Positions 45,947 through 54,589 of a DNA stretch of 64,000 bases are shown in pieces; position 1 is the stretch's first letter; every line of letters begins with the position of its first letter. A model generated the notes under the pieces. The model did no database searches and was not told where the DNA came from. It saw only the letters and a list, made by a program, of their open reading frames with translations. The stretch is from Bradyrhizobium monzae (GTDB taxonomy: Bacteria; Pseudomonadota; Alphaproteobacteria; Rhizobiales; Xanthobacteraceae). Location of the stretch: positions 186,001 to 250,000 of the forward strand of contig NZ_JAIRDQ010000003.1 in NCBI RefSeq assembly GCF_021458635.1, read 5' to 3'. The translations under genes were made by a program, and so were the position numbers.

Positions 45947-46786
45947 GTGTACGCGGAGCGATCCTTTGTCGCTAGTGACGGCACCGCCATCGGATATCGA
46001 CAAATCGGCTCAGGTCCTGGCCTGGTCCTGCTCCATGGCGCGATGCAGAGCGCAGCGAGCTTTACCGACCTTGGGGCAGCGCTCGCCGACCGCTTCACCG
46101 TGCTCATCCCGGACCGCCGCGGTCGAGGCCTGAGCGGACCGTTCCGGCCCGATCACGGCATGGCGACCGAGATCGATGATCTCGGCCGGCTCCTCGCCGA
46201 GACGGGCGCGCGCAATGTGTTTGCATTGAGCGCCGGCGCGGTGGTCGCCATGCACACCGCGCTCGTCAACCCGGCGATCGCACGCCTCGCGCTTTACGAG
46301 CCGCCGCTCGAGTTCGGCTCGGTCCAGCCGCGCTACTGGGCTGCGGACTATGAGGCGGCCCTGGCGAAGCGGGATCTGCCGGCCGCCTTTGTTGCCGTGC
46401 TCAAAGGTACCGGCGACCAGGAGGTGATGACAAAGCTCCCGACGCCTCTCCTTAAATCGTTCTTCGCCATGATGATGCGGCTGCGTCCCAACGCGGCCGT
46501 GGGCAACGGGCCGCCTCTGGCCACGCTGATCCCGACGGTCCATTACGACATCGAGCTGATTGCGGAGATGGCAGGCGATCTCGACCGCTTCAGGAGCTTG
46601 AGCACCGAAACGCTGCTGCTTGGCGGCGATCGCAGCCAAGGCTACCTCACGGCTGCGCTCGATGCGCTCGTCAAAATCCTGCCAAACGCGACACGCGTCG
46701 CGTTCAACGGCGCCGGCCATATCGCGGCGGACAACGAGGGCGATCCAGCCCGCGTCGCCGTGGAACTGCGGCGCTTTTTTGCGTGA
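45947..46786 (+). CDS. Alpha/beta hydrolase
   Basis: Cytoplasmic hydrolase of 279 residues. The oxyanion region is LLHGAMQSA, the nucleophile elbow is FALSAGAVV (first glycine of GxSxG replaced by alanine), the acid is in LLLGGDRS and the histidine in NGAGHIAADN. The start is GTG at 45947, 11 bases after the M20 gene. Substrate not deducible. Confidence 0.82.
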   Translation: MYAERSFVASDGTAIGYRQIGSGPGLVLLHGAMQSAASFTDLGAALADRFTVLIPDRRGRGLSGPFRPDHGMATEIDDLGRLLAETGARNVFALSAGAVVAMHTALVNPAIARLALYEPPLEFGSVQPRYWAADYEAALAKRDLPAAFVAVLKGTGDQEVMTKLPTPLLKSFFAMMMRLRPNAAVGNGPPLATLIPTVHYDIELIAEMAGDLDRFRSLSTETLLLGGDRSQGYLTAALDALVKILPNATRVAFNGAGHIAADNEGDPARVAVELRRFFA

Positions 46787-46883
46787 TCGTCGAAGACGAC
46801 AACGACGCACCAGCATTGCCGCAAATGCGGTTGCTTGGCCGTGCATGCGAGCCTAGCCTGCAAAGAAAACGCAGGGAGGCTAA

Positions 46884-47972
46884 ATGCCACGCATTTCAAA
46901 TATCGAATCCGCCCTCTACCGGATCCCCCTCCCCGTCACGCTCTCCGACTCCACCCATGGCGAGATCGCGGCGTTCGAGCTGATCACCTGCCGCATCCGC
47001 GACGCCGACGGCGCTGAAGGCGTCGGCTACACCTACACGGTCGGGCGCAACGGCGGCGCGACCGCCGATATCCTCAAGCGCGAGATCCCGCCGCTGGTCG
47101 AGGGTCGCGAGGCCGACGATACCGAGGCGATCTGGCATCACGTCTGGTGGGGCCTGCATTATGGCGGGCGCGGTGGACCTGCGGTGCTGGCGCTGTCCGC
47201 GCTCGACATCGCGCTGTGGGATTTGAAGGCGCGGCGCGCCAAATTGCCGCTGTACCAGTTGCTCGGCGGATTCGATGCGCACGTGCCGTGCTATGCCGGC
47301 GGCATCGACCTGGATCTCTCCGTCGAGGCGCTCTTGAAGCAGACCGACGGTAATCTCGCCAAGGGGTTTCGCGCCATCAAGATGAAGGTCGGCCGGCCTG
47401 ATCTCAAATCCGACGTTGCGCGCGTCGCGGCGATGCGACAGCATCTCGGCGACGGCTTTCCGCTGATGGCGGATGCCAACATGAAATGGACGGTCGAGGA
47501 AGCGATCCGCGCCGCCCGCGCGTTCGTGCCCCATGACCTGACCTGGCTGGAAGAGCCGATCATTCCCGACGATGTCGCAGGCCACGCCCGCATCATGCAG
47601 GCCGGTGGCGTGCCGATCGCGGCGGGAGAGAATCTGCGCTCGCTGTGGGAGTTCAAGAACTACATCGTATCAGGCGCGGTGTCCTATCCCGAGCCCGACG
47701 TCACCAATTGCGGCGGCGTCAGCGCCTTCATGAAGATCGCGCGGCTGGCGGAGGCCTTCAACCTGCCCGTCACCAGCCACGGCGCCCATGACATCACCGT
47801 GCACCTGCTCGCGGCCTGCCCGAACCGGTCGTACCTCGAGGCCCACGGCTTCGGGCTCGACAAGTACATCGAGCATCCGCTGGTGCTCGAGGACGGCAAG
47901 GCGCTCGCGCCGGCCCGCCCGGGCCACGGCATCAGCTTTGACTGGAAGGGGCTGGCGAAGCTCGTGCCGTAG
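46884..47972 (+). CDS. Enolase-superfamily dehydratase/racemase (mandelate racemase type)
   Basis: Enzyme of 362 residues that abstracts an alpha proton from a carboxylate using magnesium. The lysine pair is in AIKMKVGRP near residue 167, the metal ligands are in LMADANMKW, TWLEEPI and AAGENLRS, and the general base histidine is in TSHGAHD near residue 297. These place it in the mandelate racemase subgroup, so a sugar-acid dehydratase is likely. GGAGG lies four bases before the ATG. Confidence 0.88.
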   Translation: MPRISNIESALYRIPLPVTLSDSTHGEIAAFELITCRIRDADGAEGVGYTYTVGRNGGATADILKREIPPLVEGREADDTEAIWHHVWWGLHYGGRGGPAVLALSALDIALWDLKARRAKLPLYQLLGGFDAHVPCYAGGIDLDLSVEALLKQTDGNLAKGFRAIKMKVGRPDLKSDVARVAAMRQHLGDGFPLMADANMKWTVEEAIRAARAFVPHDLTWLEEPIIPDDVAGHARIMQAGGVPIAAGENLRSLWEFKNYIVSGAVSYPEPDVTNCGGVSAFMKIARLAEAFNLPVTSHGAHDITVHLLAACPNRSYLEAHGFGLDKYIEHPLVLEDGKALAPARPGHGISFDWKGLAKLVP

Positions 47973-47978
47973 AACTCC

Positions 47979-48059
47979 GTCATGCCCGGGCTCCCGGGCA
48001 TCCACGTTCTTTGTAACGCGAAGTAAGACGTGGATGGCCGGGACAAGCCCGGCCATGAC
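47979..48059. repeat. Intergenic palindromic repeat, bradyrhizobial type C
   Basis: The left arm (47979-48010) starts GTCATGCCCGGGC and ends CATCCACGT; the right arm (48026-48059) is its complement with small differences, ending GCCCGGCCATGAC. It follows the enolase-family gene directly and would form a long hairpin. I recall the GTCATGGCCGGGC-type repeat as frequent in bradyrhizobia. Confidence 0.78.
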
Positions 48060-48125
48060 GATAGAGCTGCTTTGCACGCGAGGCATTCCAAGGGGCTTGA
48101 TGCGGGGCGCGGATAATCGGCTAGA

Positions 48126-49310
48126 GTGGCGGCAGCCGTCATCATTCGAGAGAGCTGCGCCTTGACCCCCGAGTTGCACCAGAAACTGACCGCGTGGCGC
48201 CAGCATCTGCATGCCCACCCCGAGCTGTCCCTGCAGGAAAAGGCCACTGCCGCCTTCGTGCAGGAAAAACTCACGGAGCTCGGCATTCCCTTCGAGGCCG
48301 GCATTGGCGGTCACGGCGTGGTCGCGACGCTGACGCGCGGGTCCGCGCAAGCGCGCGTCGGCCTGCGCGCCGACATGGACGCACTGCCGATCACCGAGGA
48401 TACGGGCCTCGCCTACGCTTCGACAACGCCCGGCGTGATGCATGCCTGCGGGCATGACGGCCACACCACCTCGCTGCTCGGCGCGGCCGCGCTGCTGGCA
48501 GCGGACACGAGTTGGAGCGGCACCGTCGACTTCATCTTCCAGCCCGCGGAAGAAGGTTTTGGCGGCTCGCGCGCGATGGTCGCGGCCGGGCTGTTCGAGC
48601 GCTTCCCGATGGACCGCGTGTTCGGCTTCCATAACTGGCCGGGCCTCGATGCCGGCACCATCGCGGTCCATGACGGCGTGGTCATGGCCTCCGGCGGACG
48701 CGTCACCATCACCATCGAGGGCCATGCGGGACATGCCGGCATGCCGCATCTGACGCGCGATCCCGTGATGGCGGCCGGCCATCTGATTGTGGCGCTACAA
48801 TCGATCGTGTCGCGCAGCGTCGATCCGCTCGACACCGCCGTGCTCTCGCTCTGCGCCATCGAAGGCGGCACCGCGCCCAATCAAATCGCCGGCAAGGTCG
48901 TGATCCGCGGCACGCTGCGGCATCACCGCAGCGACGTGAAGGATATCCTCCTCGCACGGATCGGCGAGATCTGCGCCGGCATCGCCACCAGCTTTGACGT
49001 CAAGGTCACGCCCGACATCGTCATGGGCGTCGGCGTGACCACCAACACGCCGGAAGAGGCCGGCTTCGCGCGCATGGCCGCGGACAAGGTGCGCGCGCCG
49101 GTGCGGCGCGACCTCGCGCCCAGCATGGCCGGCGAGGATTTCGCCTTCTATCTCCATCACCGCCCCGGCGCGTTCGTCTGGATCGGCAACGGGCCCTTGC
49201 GCGACGGCGCCGAGCTGCACGGCCCGCGCTACAATTTCAACGACGCGATCCTCCCCGTCGCATCGAGCTGGATGGCCGAAGTCGCCAAGACAGCGCTGGC
49301 CGCGAACTAG
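48126..49310 (+). CDS. M20 family amidohydrolase (hippurate/aminoacyl hydrolase type)
   Basis: Zinc-dependent amidohydrolase of 394 residues. MHACGHDGHT near residue 100, FQPAEEGFGG near 140 and GEDFAFYLH near 340 are the metal and catalytic motifs of the hippuricase/IAA-amino acid hydrolase subfamily. The start is either GTG at 48126 or TTG at 48162; the latter gives the usual family N-terminus and has GAGAG upstream. Part of this gene resembles the vestigial segment at 50944. Confidence 0.9.
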   Translation: MAAAVIIRESCALTPELHQKLTAWRQHLHAHPELSLQEKATAAFVQEKLTELGIPFEAGIGGHGVVATLTRGSAQARVGLRADMDALPITEDTGLAYASTTPGVMHACGHDGHTTSLLGAAALLAADTSWSGTVDFIFQPAEEGFGGSRAMVAAGLFERFPMDRVFGFHNWPGLDAGTIAVHDGVVMASGGRVTITIEGHAGHAGMPHLTRDPVMAAGHLIVALQSIVSRSVDPLDTAVLSLCAIEGGTAPNQIAGKVVIRGTLRHHRSDVKDILLARIGEICAGIATSFDVKVTPDIVMGVGVTTNTPEEAGFARMAADKVRAPVRRDLAPSMAGEDFAFYLHHRPGAFVWIGNGPLRDGAELHGPRYNFNDAILPVASSWMAEVAKTALAAN

Positions 49311-49347
49311 GACGCGGCGCTGAGGCAAACGCGGACCGCCTGACGCG

Positions 49348-49530
49348 TCATGCCGCCGATCGATCCAGCAAGTCGCCGCCCTGCAGCGCGTCGAGCAGGC
49401 GCTGCTCGCGTTCGATCCGGCTACGGTAGAGCTCGCGTTCGTCGTCGGTTCTGGCGCCGGCCAGCAGCAAGCGATAATGCCGGATCACCTTCTCGCTGCC
49501 GCGGATGATGAGGTCGCGGACGTCGCTCAT
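49348..49530 (-). CDS. Small helical protein, paralogue A
   Basis: Protein of 60 residues, charged and predicted to form a helical hairpin. The core HYRLLLAGARTDDERELY, then RIEREQRLLDAL, aligns with the neighbour at 49527, with which it overlaps as ATGA. Function unknown. Both genes point away from the hsp20 gene and share its upstream region, so heat regulation is possible. Confidence 0.65.
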   Translation of the reverse strand: MSDVRDLIIRGSEKVIRHYRLLLAGARTDDERELYRSRIEREQRLLDALQGGDLLDRSAA

Positions 49531-49751
49531 GGTTCCACCCCCGTCGCGGCAGAGGCCGATTGCGGGTTCGGAAGGATGAATGTGACGGGGAAGGCATCGG
49601 CGGCGAGAGCCTCGAGCGCGGTCTGCTCCTCGGCGAGGCGCCGTTCGATGTACCGGCGTTCGATGTCCGACAGCTTCGTCTTCAGCAAGCGCCGGTAGCG
49701 GGAGAGATTGTTTCGGTGCGCCCGAATGCGGGCCAGATCTTGATCGAGCAT
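49527..49751 (-). CDS. Small helical protein, paralogue B
   Basis: Protein of 74 residues. RYRRLLKTKLSDIERRYI and RRLAEEQTALEAL match paralogue A in order and spacing, with a Pro/Ala-rich tail of about 20 residues added. The ATG at 49751 has GGAG eight bases upstream. It is the first gene of the pair. Function unknown. Confidence 0.65.
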   Translation of the reverse strand: MLDQDLARIRAHRNNLSRYRRLLKTKLSDIERRYIERRLAEEQTALEALAADAFPVTFILPNPQSASAATGVEP

Positions 49752-49926
49752 CGTCGTCACTCCAGACGGTCTTTCACGGTCCTTTTCGATTTGGCAATGT
49801 CGGAAGACAGATCTTCCGGGGCTCAAAAAAATATCCAGGCCGCTTTCCCTGTCAAGAGGCTTCCTCGCCGCTTGCGGGGCTGCAGGTCGCCAGCAGCCGG
49901 TCGCCGAAAATTTTTTCGTTCCCCCT

Positions 49927-49954
49927 CTTGCAACGCCCTTCCGCTGCGCTATTT
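49927..49954 (+). promoter_or_regulatory. Possible heat-shock promoter of hsp20
   Basis: CTTGCA at 49927-49932 and CTATTT at 49949-49954 are separated by 16 bases. The CTTG start of the -35 box fits RpoH-type promoters. Transcription would begin near 49961, giving a leader of about 128 bases. Confidence 0.4.
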
Positions 49955-49984
49955 CGTTTTTCGCCGCGAGAGCGGTGTGCCGGA

Positions 49985-50091
49985 TGCCCGATAGGGTCCG
50001 GCGCGGGCGCCGGCCGGGGTCTTCGGACCTGCTCCGATTCCCTGTCTTGCGTTCCTTCGTATCCATCTTGCTCTTTGGAGGACTTGGTATG
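49985..50091 (+). promoter_or_regulatory. ROSE-type RNA thermometer in the hsp20 leader
   Basis: The leader ends in a hairpin at 50063-50087 in which TTGCTC (50068-50073) pairs with GAGGA (50078-50082), the ribosome site. The pairing leaves a guanine opposite a guanine, the hallmark of ROSE elements first described in Bradyrhizobium small heat-shock genes. An upstream GC-rich hairpin begins GGTCCGGCGCGGGC. At low temperature translation would be blocked and heat would open the site. Confidence 0.85.
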
Positions 50092-50544
50092 AGGACCACC
50101 TTTGACTTCGCGCCCCTGTGGCGCTCCACCATCGGCTTCGACCACCTGGCCGACCTCGTCGACAGCACGCTGCGCCAGGCGAGCGAGGACAACTATCCCC
50201 CCTACAACATCGAGCGCTCCGGCGAAGACCACTACCGGATCACGCTGGCCGTGGCGGGCTTCGGCGTCAACGACATCAGCGTGACCGCCGAACAGAACGC
50301 GCTCACCATCGAGGGCAGGAAGCCCGACGGCGCCGCGCGCGAGTATCTCTATCAGGGTATCGCGGCACGCCCGTTCCGACGCGTGTTCAATCTCGCCGAT
50401 TACGTCCAGGTCAAGCAGGCCGCCTTCCAGGACGGTCTCTTGATCATCGATCTCGTGCGCGAGATTCCGGACGCGATGAAACCGCGCCGGATCCAGATCG
50501 CGGGCGCTTCGTCACCGCAGATCGAGCAGAAGAAGGCGGCTTAG
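50089..50544 (+). CDS. Small heat-shock protein, Hsp20 family
   Basis: ATP-independent chaperone of 151 residues. The alpha-crystallin domain spans about residues 38-130, with YRITLAVAGFG, LTIEGRK and the AFQDGLLIIDL block, and the C-terminal R-R-I-Q-I carries the I-x-I oligomer contact. The ATG at 50089 has GGAGGA upstream inside the thermometer hairpin. It belongs to the class A (IbpA-like) proteins that bradyrhizobia have in several copies. Confidence 0.93.
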   Translation: MRTTFDFAPLWRSTIGFDHLADLVDSTLRQASEDNYPPYNIERSGEDHYRITLAVAGFGVNDISVTAEQNALTIEGRKPDGAAREYLYQGIAARPFRRVFNLADYVQVKQAAFQDGLLIIDLVREIPDAMKPRRIQIAGASSPQIEQKKAA

Positions 50545-50657
50545 CCTCGTCGAACGGGTTCGGCACTGCCCGCAAGCGAGCATGGCGGATGGCGACCGGT
50601 GTCGCTGTCCGCCGAGCAGGAACCATCCCTTCGGAAGGAGTGTAGAGGGAGACAACC

Positions 50658-51026
50658 ATGACCAATGCCAATGCGACCATCGGCGGTCTCAACCCGCTGT
50701 TTCATCCCGCCGCACATTATGCATCCCCGAGCGCCGTCCTCGACGACCCCGGCCTCTCGACGCCGGAAAAGCGGATCATCCTGTCGTCCTGGGCTTCGGA
50801 CATGTACGCGGTCGAATCCCATCCTGCCTTGCGCGAGATTCCCGGCCTGGACCACACCATCCGACTCGCGGACATCCTCGCCGCGCTGCGCAGGCTGGAT
50901 CACGACGATGACCCGCCGCCCCGCGGCGGCGCTTCGATGCGACTGCGGCATCCCGCACCTGACGCGGAAGACGACAATGACGGCCGACCACCCGATCGTC
51001 GCGCTGCAATCGATTGCAGCGCGTAG
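50658..51026 (+). CDS. Hypothetical protein with a tail read from a gene fragment
   Basis: Protein of 122 residues. Residues 1-95 look conserved: PGLSTPEKRIILSSWASDMY, then ESHPALREIPG and a LADILAALRRLD helix. The ATG at 50658 has GAGGGAG upstream. It follows hsp20 by about 110 bases and may be co-induced. From about residue 96 the frame enters a decayed M20 sequence (50944-51027), so the last 26 residues are probably not original. Function unknown. Confidence 0.65.
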   Translation: MTNANATIGGLNPLFHPAAHYASPSAVLDDPGLSTPEKRIILSSWASDMYAVESHPALREIPGLDHTIRLADILAALRRLDHDDDPPPRGGASMRLRHPAPDAEDDNDGRPPDRRAAIDCSA

Positions 51027-51027
51027 C
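50944..51027 (+). pseudogene. Vestigial fragment of an M20 amidohydrolase gene
   Basis: Read in the frame of 50941, this stretch gives IPHLTRKTTMTADHPIVALQ then SIAARS. The M20 gene at 48126 encodes MPHLTRDPVMAAGHLIVALQ then SIVSRS at about residues 205-231. I count 17 identical residues in 26. Similarity stops abruptly on both sides. It is a remnant of a duplicated or transferred M20 gene about 2.2 kb from the intact one. Confidence 0.7.
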
Positions 51028-51068
51028 GGCGAAAGCACGCTCATCGTCACGATGATGGTCGCCTGCCG

Positions 51069-54000
51069 TTACGCTTCGTCGAGAAGCTCGAACAATTCCT
51101 CGACCATGTCGAACGGGGCATCGCGCGTCTCGCTATGGTAGACGACGCGATCGCCGTCGCGTTGCAGCGATTTTCCTTTCGACTTCCGCAGCCGTCCCGG
51201 CAGGAACGTCGCGGCCACCGCGCTTTGCCCGACGTCGAGGCGGACGATGCCTCTGTGCTTGCAGTCCAGCCGCAGTCGCGCAGCTGCAAAGACATCGCGA
51301 GCGGCCGGCGGCAAGGGTCCGAAGCGGCGGGAGGTTTCCTCCTCGAGATCGTCGAGCTCGTCCTCGCTGGCGCAGCGCGCGGCACGGGCATAGAGCTCCA
51401 GCCGCACGGGAGCGGATTGCACGTAGCTCGGGGGCAGCATATCGGCGACCGGCAGGTTGAGGTCGGGCACCCACACCACGGATCGGCCGTCATCGACCTT
51501 CTCCGAGGCCATCTTCAGGAGATGGCTGTAGAGCACGGGGCCGAACACCTGAACGTGGCCGGATTGCTGCTCCGAGAACAGATCGCCGGCGCCGCGGAGA
51601 TCGAGGTCCCGCTCGCTGATCGCAAAACCTGCGCCCGGCCGGCTGAACTCCTCCAGCACGGCGAGCCGTTTCTCGGACTGCACCGAGGCCGACTCGGTCA
51701 GCAGAAATGCGAAGGCGCGAATGCCGCCGCGACCGACGCGTCCGCGCAGCTGGTGCAGCTGGGCGAGACCGAAATTTTCGGGCCAGCACACCACGATGGT
51801 GTTGGCGCGCGGAATATCGAGGCCGCTCTCCACGATGTTGGTGGCGAGCAGGACGTCGGCCTTGCCCTCGACGAAGGTCATCATGCGGTCGTCGATCTCG
51901 TCGGCCGGCAATTTGCCGTGCAGACAGACGATCTTGAGATCGGGCGCCACAGCCTGCACGCGCGCCAGCATCGGCTCCAGATCCTGGATGCGCGGGCAGA
52001 TCAGGAAGCTCTGCCCGTGCCGCCGCTGCTCGCGCAGCAGGGCCGAGGCGATCGCTGCATCCGACAACGGCGCGATCTTGGTCGCGACCGGGAGCCGGTG
52101 CACCGGGGGCGAGGCAATGACGCTCAGATCCCTGAAGCCGGCAAGGCCCGCCGCGAGCGTGCGCGGGATCGGCGTGGCGCTCATCCAGAGCGTATGGGCG
52201 TTCTTGGCAAGCCCGGAAAGCTTTGCCTTCTCGGCGGCGCCAAAATGCTGCTCCTCGTCGATGATGACGAGGCCGAGGTCGTCGAACTTCACGTCCTTCG
52301 AGGTGAGCGCCTGCGTTCCGACGACGACTTTGATCCGGCCGCTGCGCAAGCCTTCCTTGGTCTCCCGCGTCTCGGCACCGGACGTGGCGCGCGACAGGCT
52401 GCCGACCTCGATATCGAGCGGCGCAAAGCGCTTGCGGAAGGTCGCGACGTGCTGCCGGGCCAATACGGTCGTGGGCACCGCGATCGCCACCTGCTTTCCG
52501 GACAGCACCACGGCGGCCGCAGCCCGTAGTGCCACCTCGGTCTTGCCGAAGCCGACGTCGCCGCAGATCACCCGGTCCATGGGATGCCCGGACGCGAGAT
52601 CATCGAGCACGTCGTGGATCGCCTTGGCCTGATCGATCGTCGTGAAATAAGGAAAGCGCGCGACGAATTTTTCGTAGGCCGATCCCGGCGGGACCAGCTT
52701 GGCCGCCTTGCGCCGCTTGCGCTGACTGATGTGCCTGGCGAGCGCCTTGCCGGCGAGCTGGATTTCCTGCTCGGCGCCGGTGCGACGCGCCCACCATGTG
52801 CTGCCATCAGCCTTGTCGAGCGCGAGCTTGCCGCGCTCCGACGAGTAGGGCCACATCTGCGCCAGATCGGGCGGCGGCACCAGGACCGCGTTGTCGCCCG
52901 CGAAGGACAACCTGACCATCTCGCGCAACGCGCCGCCACCGGTGTTCACGGTCTGCAGGCCATCGAGCACGGCGAGGCCGCGCTGGAGATGTACGACCAC
53001 CGTGCCCTGCTCCGGCACGTCGGCATGATCGAACGCCGCGATCCAGCTTCGCGCCATCGGCTGCGGATGATGCGCACGGCTGCCGAGCACGTCACTCGCC
53101 GTCAGCACGACGGCAGGCTTCTTGCCTGGAATGACGAAGCCGGCGTCGAGATCGGCCAGCAACGCCACGTCGCGATGACGCGCGCTCCCGGCCTCGTTCC
53201 AATCCGCGACGCGCTCCGCCCGCAAGCCGCTCATCCGCTCCATCGCGCGCAGATCTTCTTCCTGCGCCGCGACGAGGATCAGGCGCGAACCGGCGCGCCT
53301 GGCCTCCTCGACGAAGGCGCGCAGGGCTTTCCGGGTGGATGTCAGCTTGGAGAATTCCGGCGTCGGCTGGAACGGCGCGGTGCGCGGCAGCACCTTCATG
53401 CCGCGGGTCGCCTGCTTCCAGTCGCTCCGTCCCAGATATTCGCGCTCCCTGTCCGCGCGGCCCGCGGCCTCTTCGATCGTGCTCAGCCAGGCATCGCCAT
53501 GCACCGACACGCCGGCATCCGCGATCCACTTGGCCTTTCCGCAATAGTCGAACAGCGTCGCGCGCTTGGCCCTCGCGCCGGTGATCGCGAGCCGTTCCGA
53601 CATGGGATCGACGAGAAGCTCTTTGGTCTCGAAGATGATGTCGTGCTCTTTCGGATCGAACGCCACGATCCGGCGGATGGCGCGCCCGGAATGCTCCACC
53701 CGGAACGGCCCCAGCGCGCCTGCGGGAAATATCTCGAAGGTCTGGCCGTGAAACAGCGCGCCGCCCGGATAATCCGGCTCGTCATCGAGATCATAGCCCA
53801 GCGCTTCGAGACGGAGGCGAAGCTCGCTCTCGGAGAAGCTGCCGCCGACCTTCAAGCCCGTGTTCAGGCGCAGCAGGCTGGCCGGCGGCGGCAGGCGCTC
53901 CATCACGGCTTCCGCCGTCGAGACCAGAAAGATCGGCTGCCTGGATTTCGCAAGGCGCCGCAGCACCGAGGCTCTGCGGCCGGCGATCTCGCGCGATGGT

Positions 54001-54362
54001 TCCAGCTGATCGAACGGCAGGGTGTTCAGCCGCGGAAACACCAGCACGTCGCAGGACGGGTCGAGCGCATGAATGACGCTGCCAAGCCGCTCCGCCCTGT
54101 TCTCGCTCTCGGCGAGGAATACGAGACCGCTGTGCCCGGAGTCCTTCCACTGCGCCAGCAGATGCAGCGCCATCATGCCAAGCGGCGACGACGACGCGAT
54201 CGTGGCGCGCTGCGCGCCTTTGCTCGTCTTCGGAGAACTCTTGCTCAGTGAGCGCCTGCTGGTCGAGCTCTTGGCGGGCGAGTGCTTTTTGGGCGAGCTC
54301 TTCTTTGGAGAACCCTTGACTTGGGAGCTCTTGGCTGGCCGCAATTTCTTGGAATGACGCAC
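51069..54362 (-). CDS. Mfd-like DEAD/DEAH helicase, divergent transcription-repair coupling factor
   Basis: Protein of 1097 residues with the layout of Mfd: a UvrB-like N-terminal region (VFPRLNTLPFDQLEPS), a central region, and a translocase with Walker A GDVGFGKTEVA, DEEQHFG, SATPIPRT and GLAQLHQLRGRVGRGG. The RNA-polymerase interaction region is degenerate: the usual HxDHGIG is HLQRGLAVLDG. The first 50 residues are Lys/Ser repeats, encoded by DNA with GAGCTCTT at 54265, 54295 and 54326. The GTG at 54362 is preferred; the frame is open to 54515 but the extra part looks non-coding. Probably a second, specialised Mfd. Confidence 0.85.
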   Translation of the reverse strand: MRHSKKLRPAKSSQVKGSPKKSSPKKHSPAKSSTSRRSLSKSSPKTSKGAQRATIASSSPLGMMALHLLAQWKDSGHSGLVFLAESENRAERLGSVIHALDPSCDVLVFPRLNTLPFDQLEPSREIAGRRASVLRRLAKSRQPIFLVSTAEAVMERLPPPASLLRLNTGLKVGGSFSESELRLRLEALGYDLDDEPDYPGGALFHGQTFEIFPAGALGPFRVEHSGRAIRRIVAFDPKEHDIIFETKELLVDPMSERLAITGARAKRATLFDYCGKAKWIADAGVSVHGDAWLSTIEEAAGRADREREYLGRSDWKQATRGMKVLPRTAPFQPTPEFSKLTSTRKALRAFVEEARRAGSRLILVAAQEEDLRAMERMSGLRAERVADWNEAGSARHRDVALLADLDAGFVIPGKKPAVVLTASDVLGSRAHHPQPMARSWIAAFDHADVPEQGTVVVHLQRGLAVLDGLQTVNTGGGALREMVRLSFAGDNAVLVPPPDLAQMWPYSSERGKLALDKADGSTWWARRTGAEQEIQLAGKALARHISQRKRRKAAKLVPPGSAYEKFVARFPYFTTIDQAKAIHDVLDDLASGHPMDRVICGDVGFGKTEVALRAAAAVVLSGKQVAIAVPTTVLARQHVATFRKRFAPLDIEVGSLSRATSGAETRETKEGLRSGRIKVVVGTQALTSKDVKFDDLGLVIIDEEQHFGAAEKAKLSGLAKNAHTLWMSATPIPRTLAAGLAGFRDLSVIASPPVHRLPVATKIAPLSDAAIASALLREQRRHGQSFLICPRIQDLEPMLARVQAVAPDLKIVCLHGKLPADEIDDRMMTFVEGKADVLLATNIVESGLDIPRANTIVVCWPENFGLAQLHQLRGRVGRGGIRAFAFLLTESASVQSEKRLAVLEEFSRPGAGFAISERDLDLRGAGDLFSEQQSGHVQVFGPVLYSHLLKMASEKVDDGRSVVWVPDLNLPVADMLPPSYVQSAPVRLELYARAARCASEDELDDLEEETSRRFGPLPPAARDVFAAARLRLDCKHRGIVRLDVGQSAVAATFLPGRLRKSKGKSLQRDGDRVVYHSETRDAPFDMVEELFELLDEA

Positions 54363-54589
54363 GTGAATCCGTTTCTCGTCGTAGGCAGTCGTCGATGTAC
54401 GCGCAGCCGAGTTCGTCCCGATTCGGTCGCGGATGGTCATGCATATGGGAGGGGGCGTGCGAACGCGCGCCTCCCAAAACACCTCGTGCGACGCTGAGGT
54501 CGCAGGCTCACACAAAAAAGCGCGAGGACAAGCCGCCAGTCGTCTAGCAGACGCGCCCGCGCATTTCCACTCTTGTCATCACGTCGCGG

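Noticed and set aside
52584..54251. Open frame of 555 codons antisense to the Mfd-like gene
   Set aside because: Arg/Ala/Gly-biased shadow with no recognisable domain.
54265..54333. GAGCTCTT repeats as a regulatory or phage attachment array
   Set aside because: They lie in frame inside the Mfd-like gene and encode its Lys/Ser tail.
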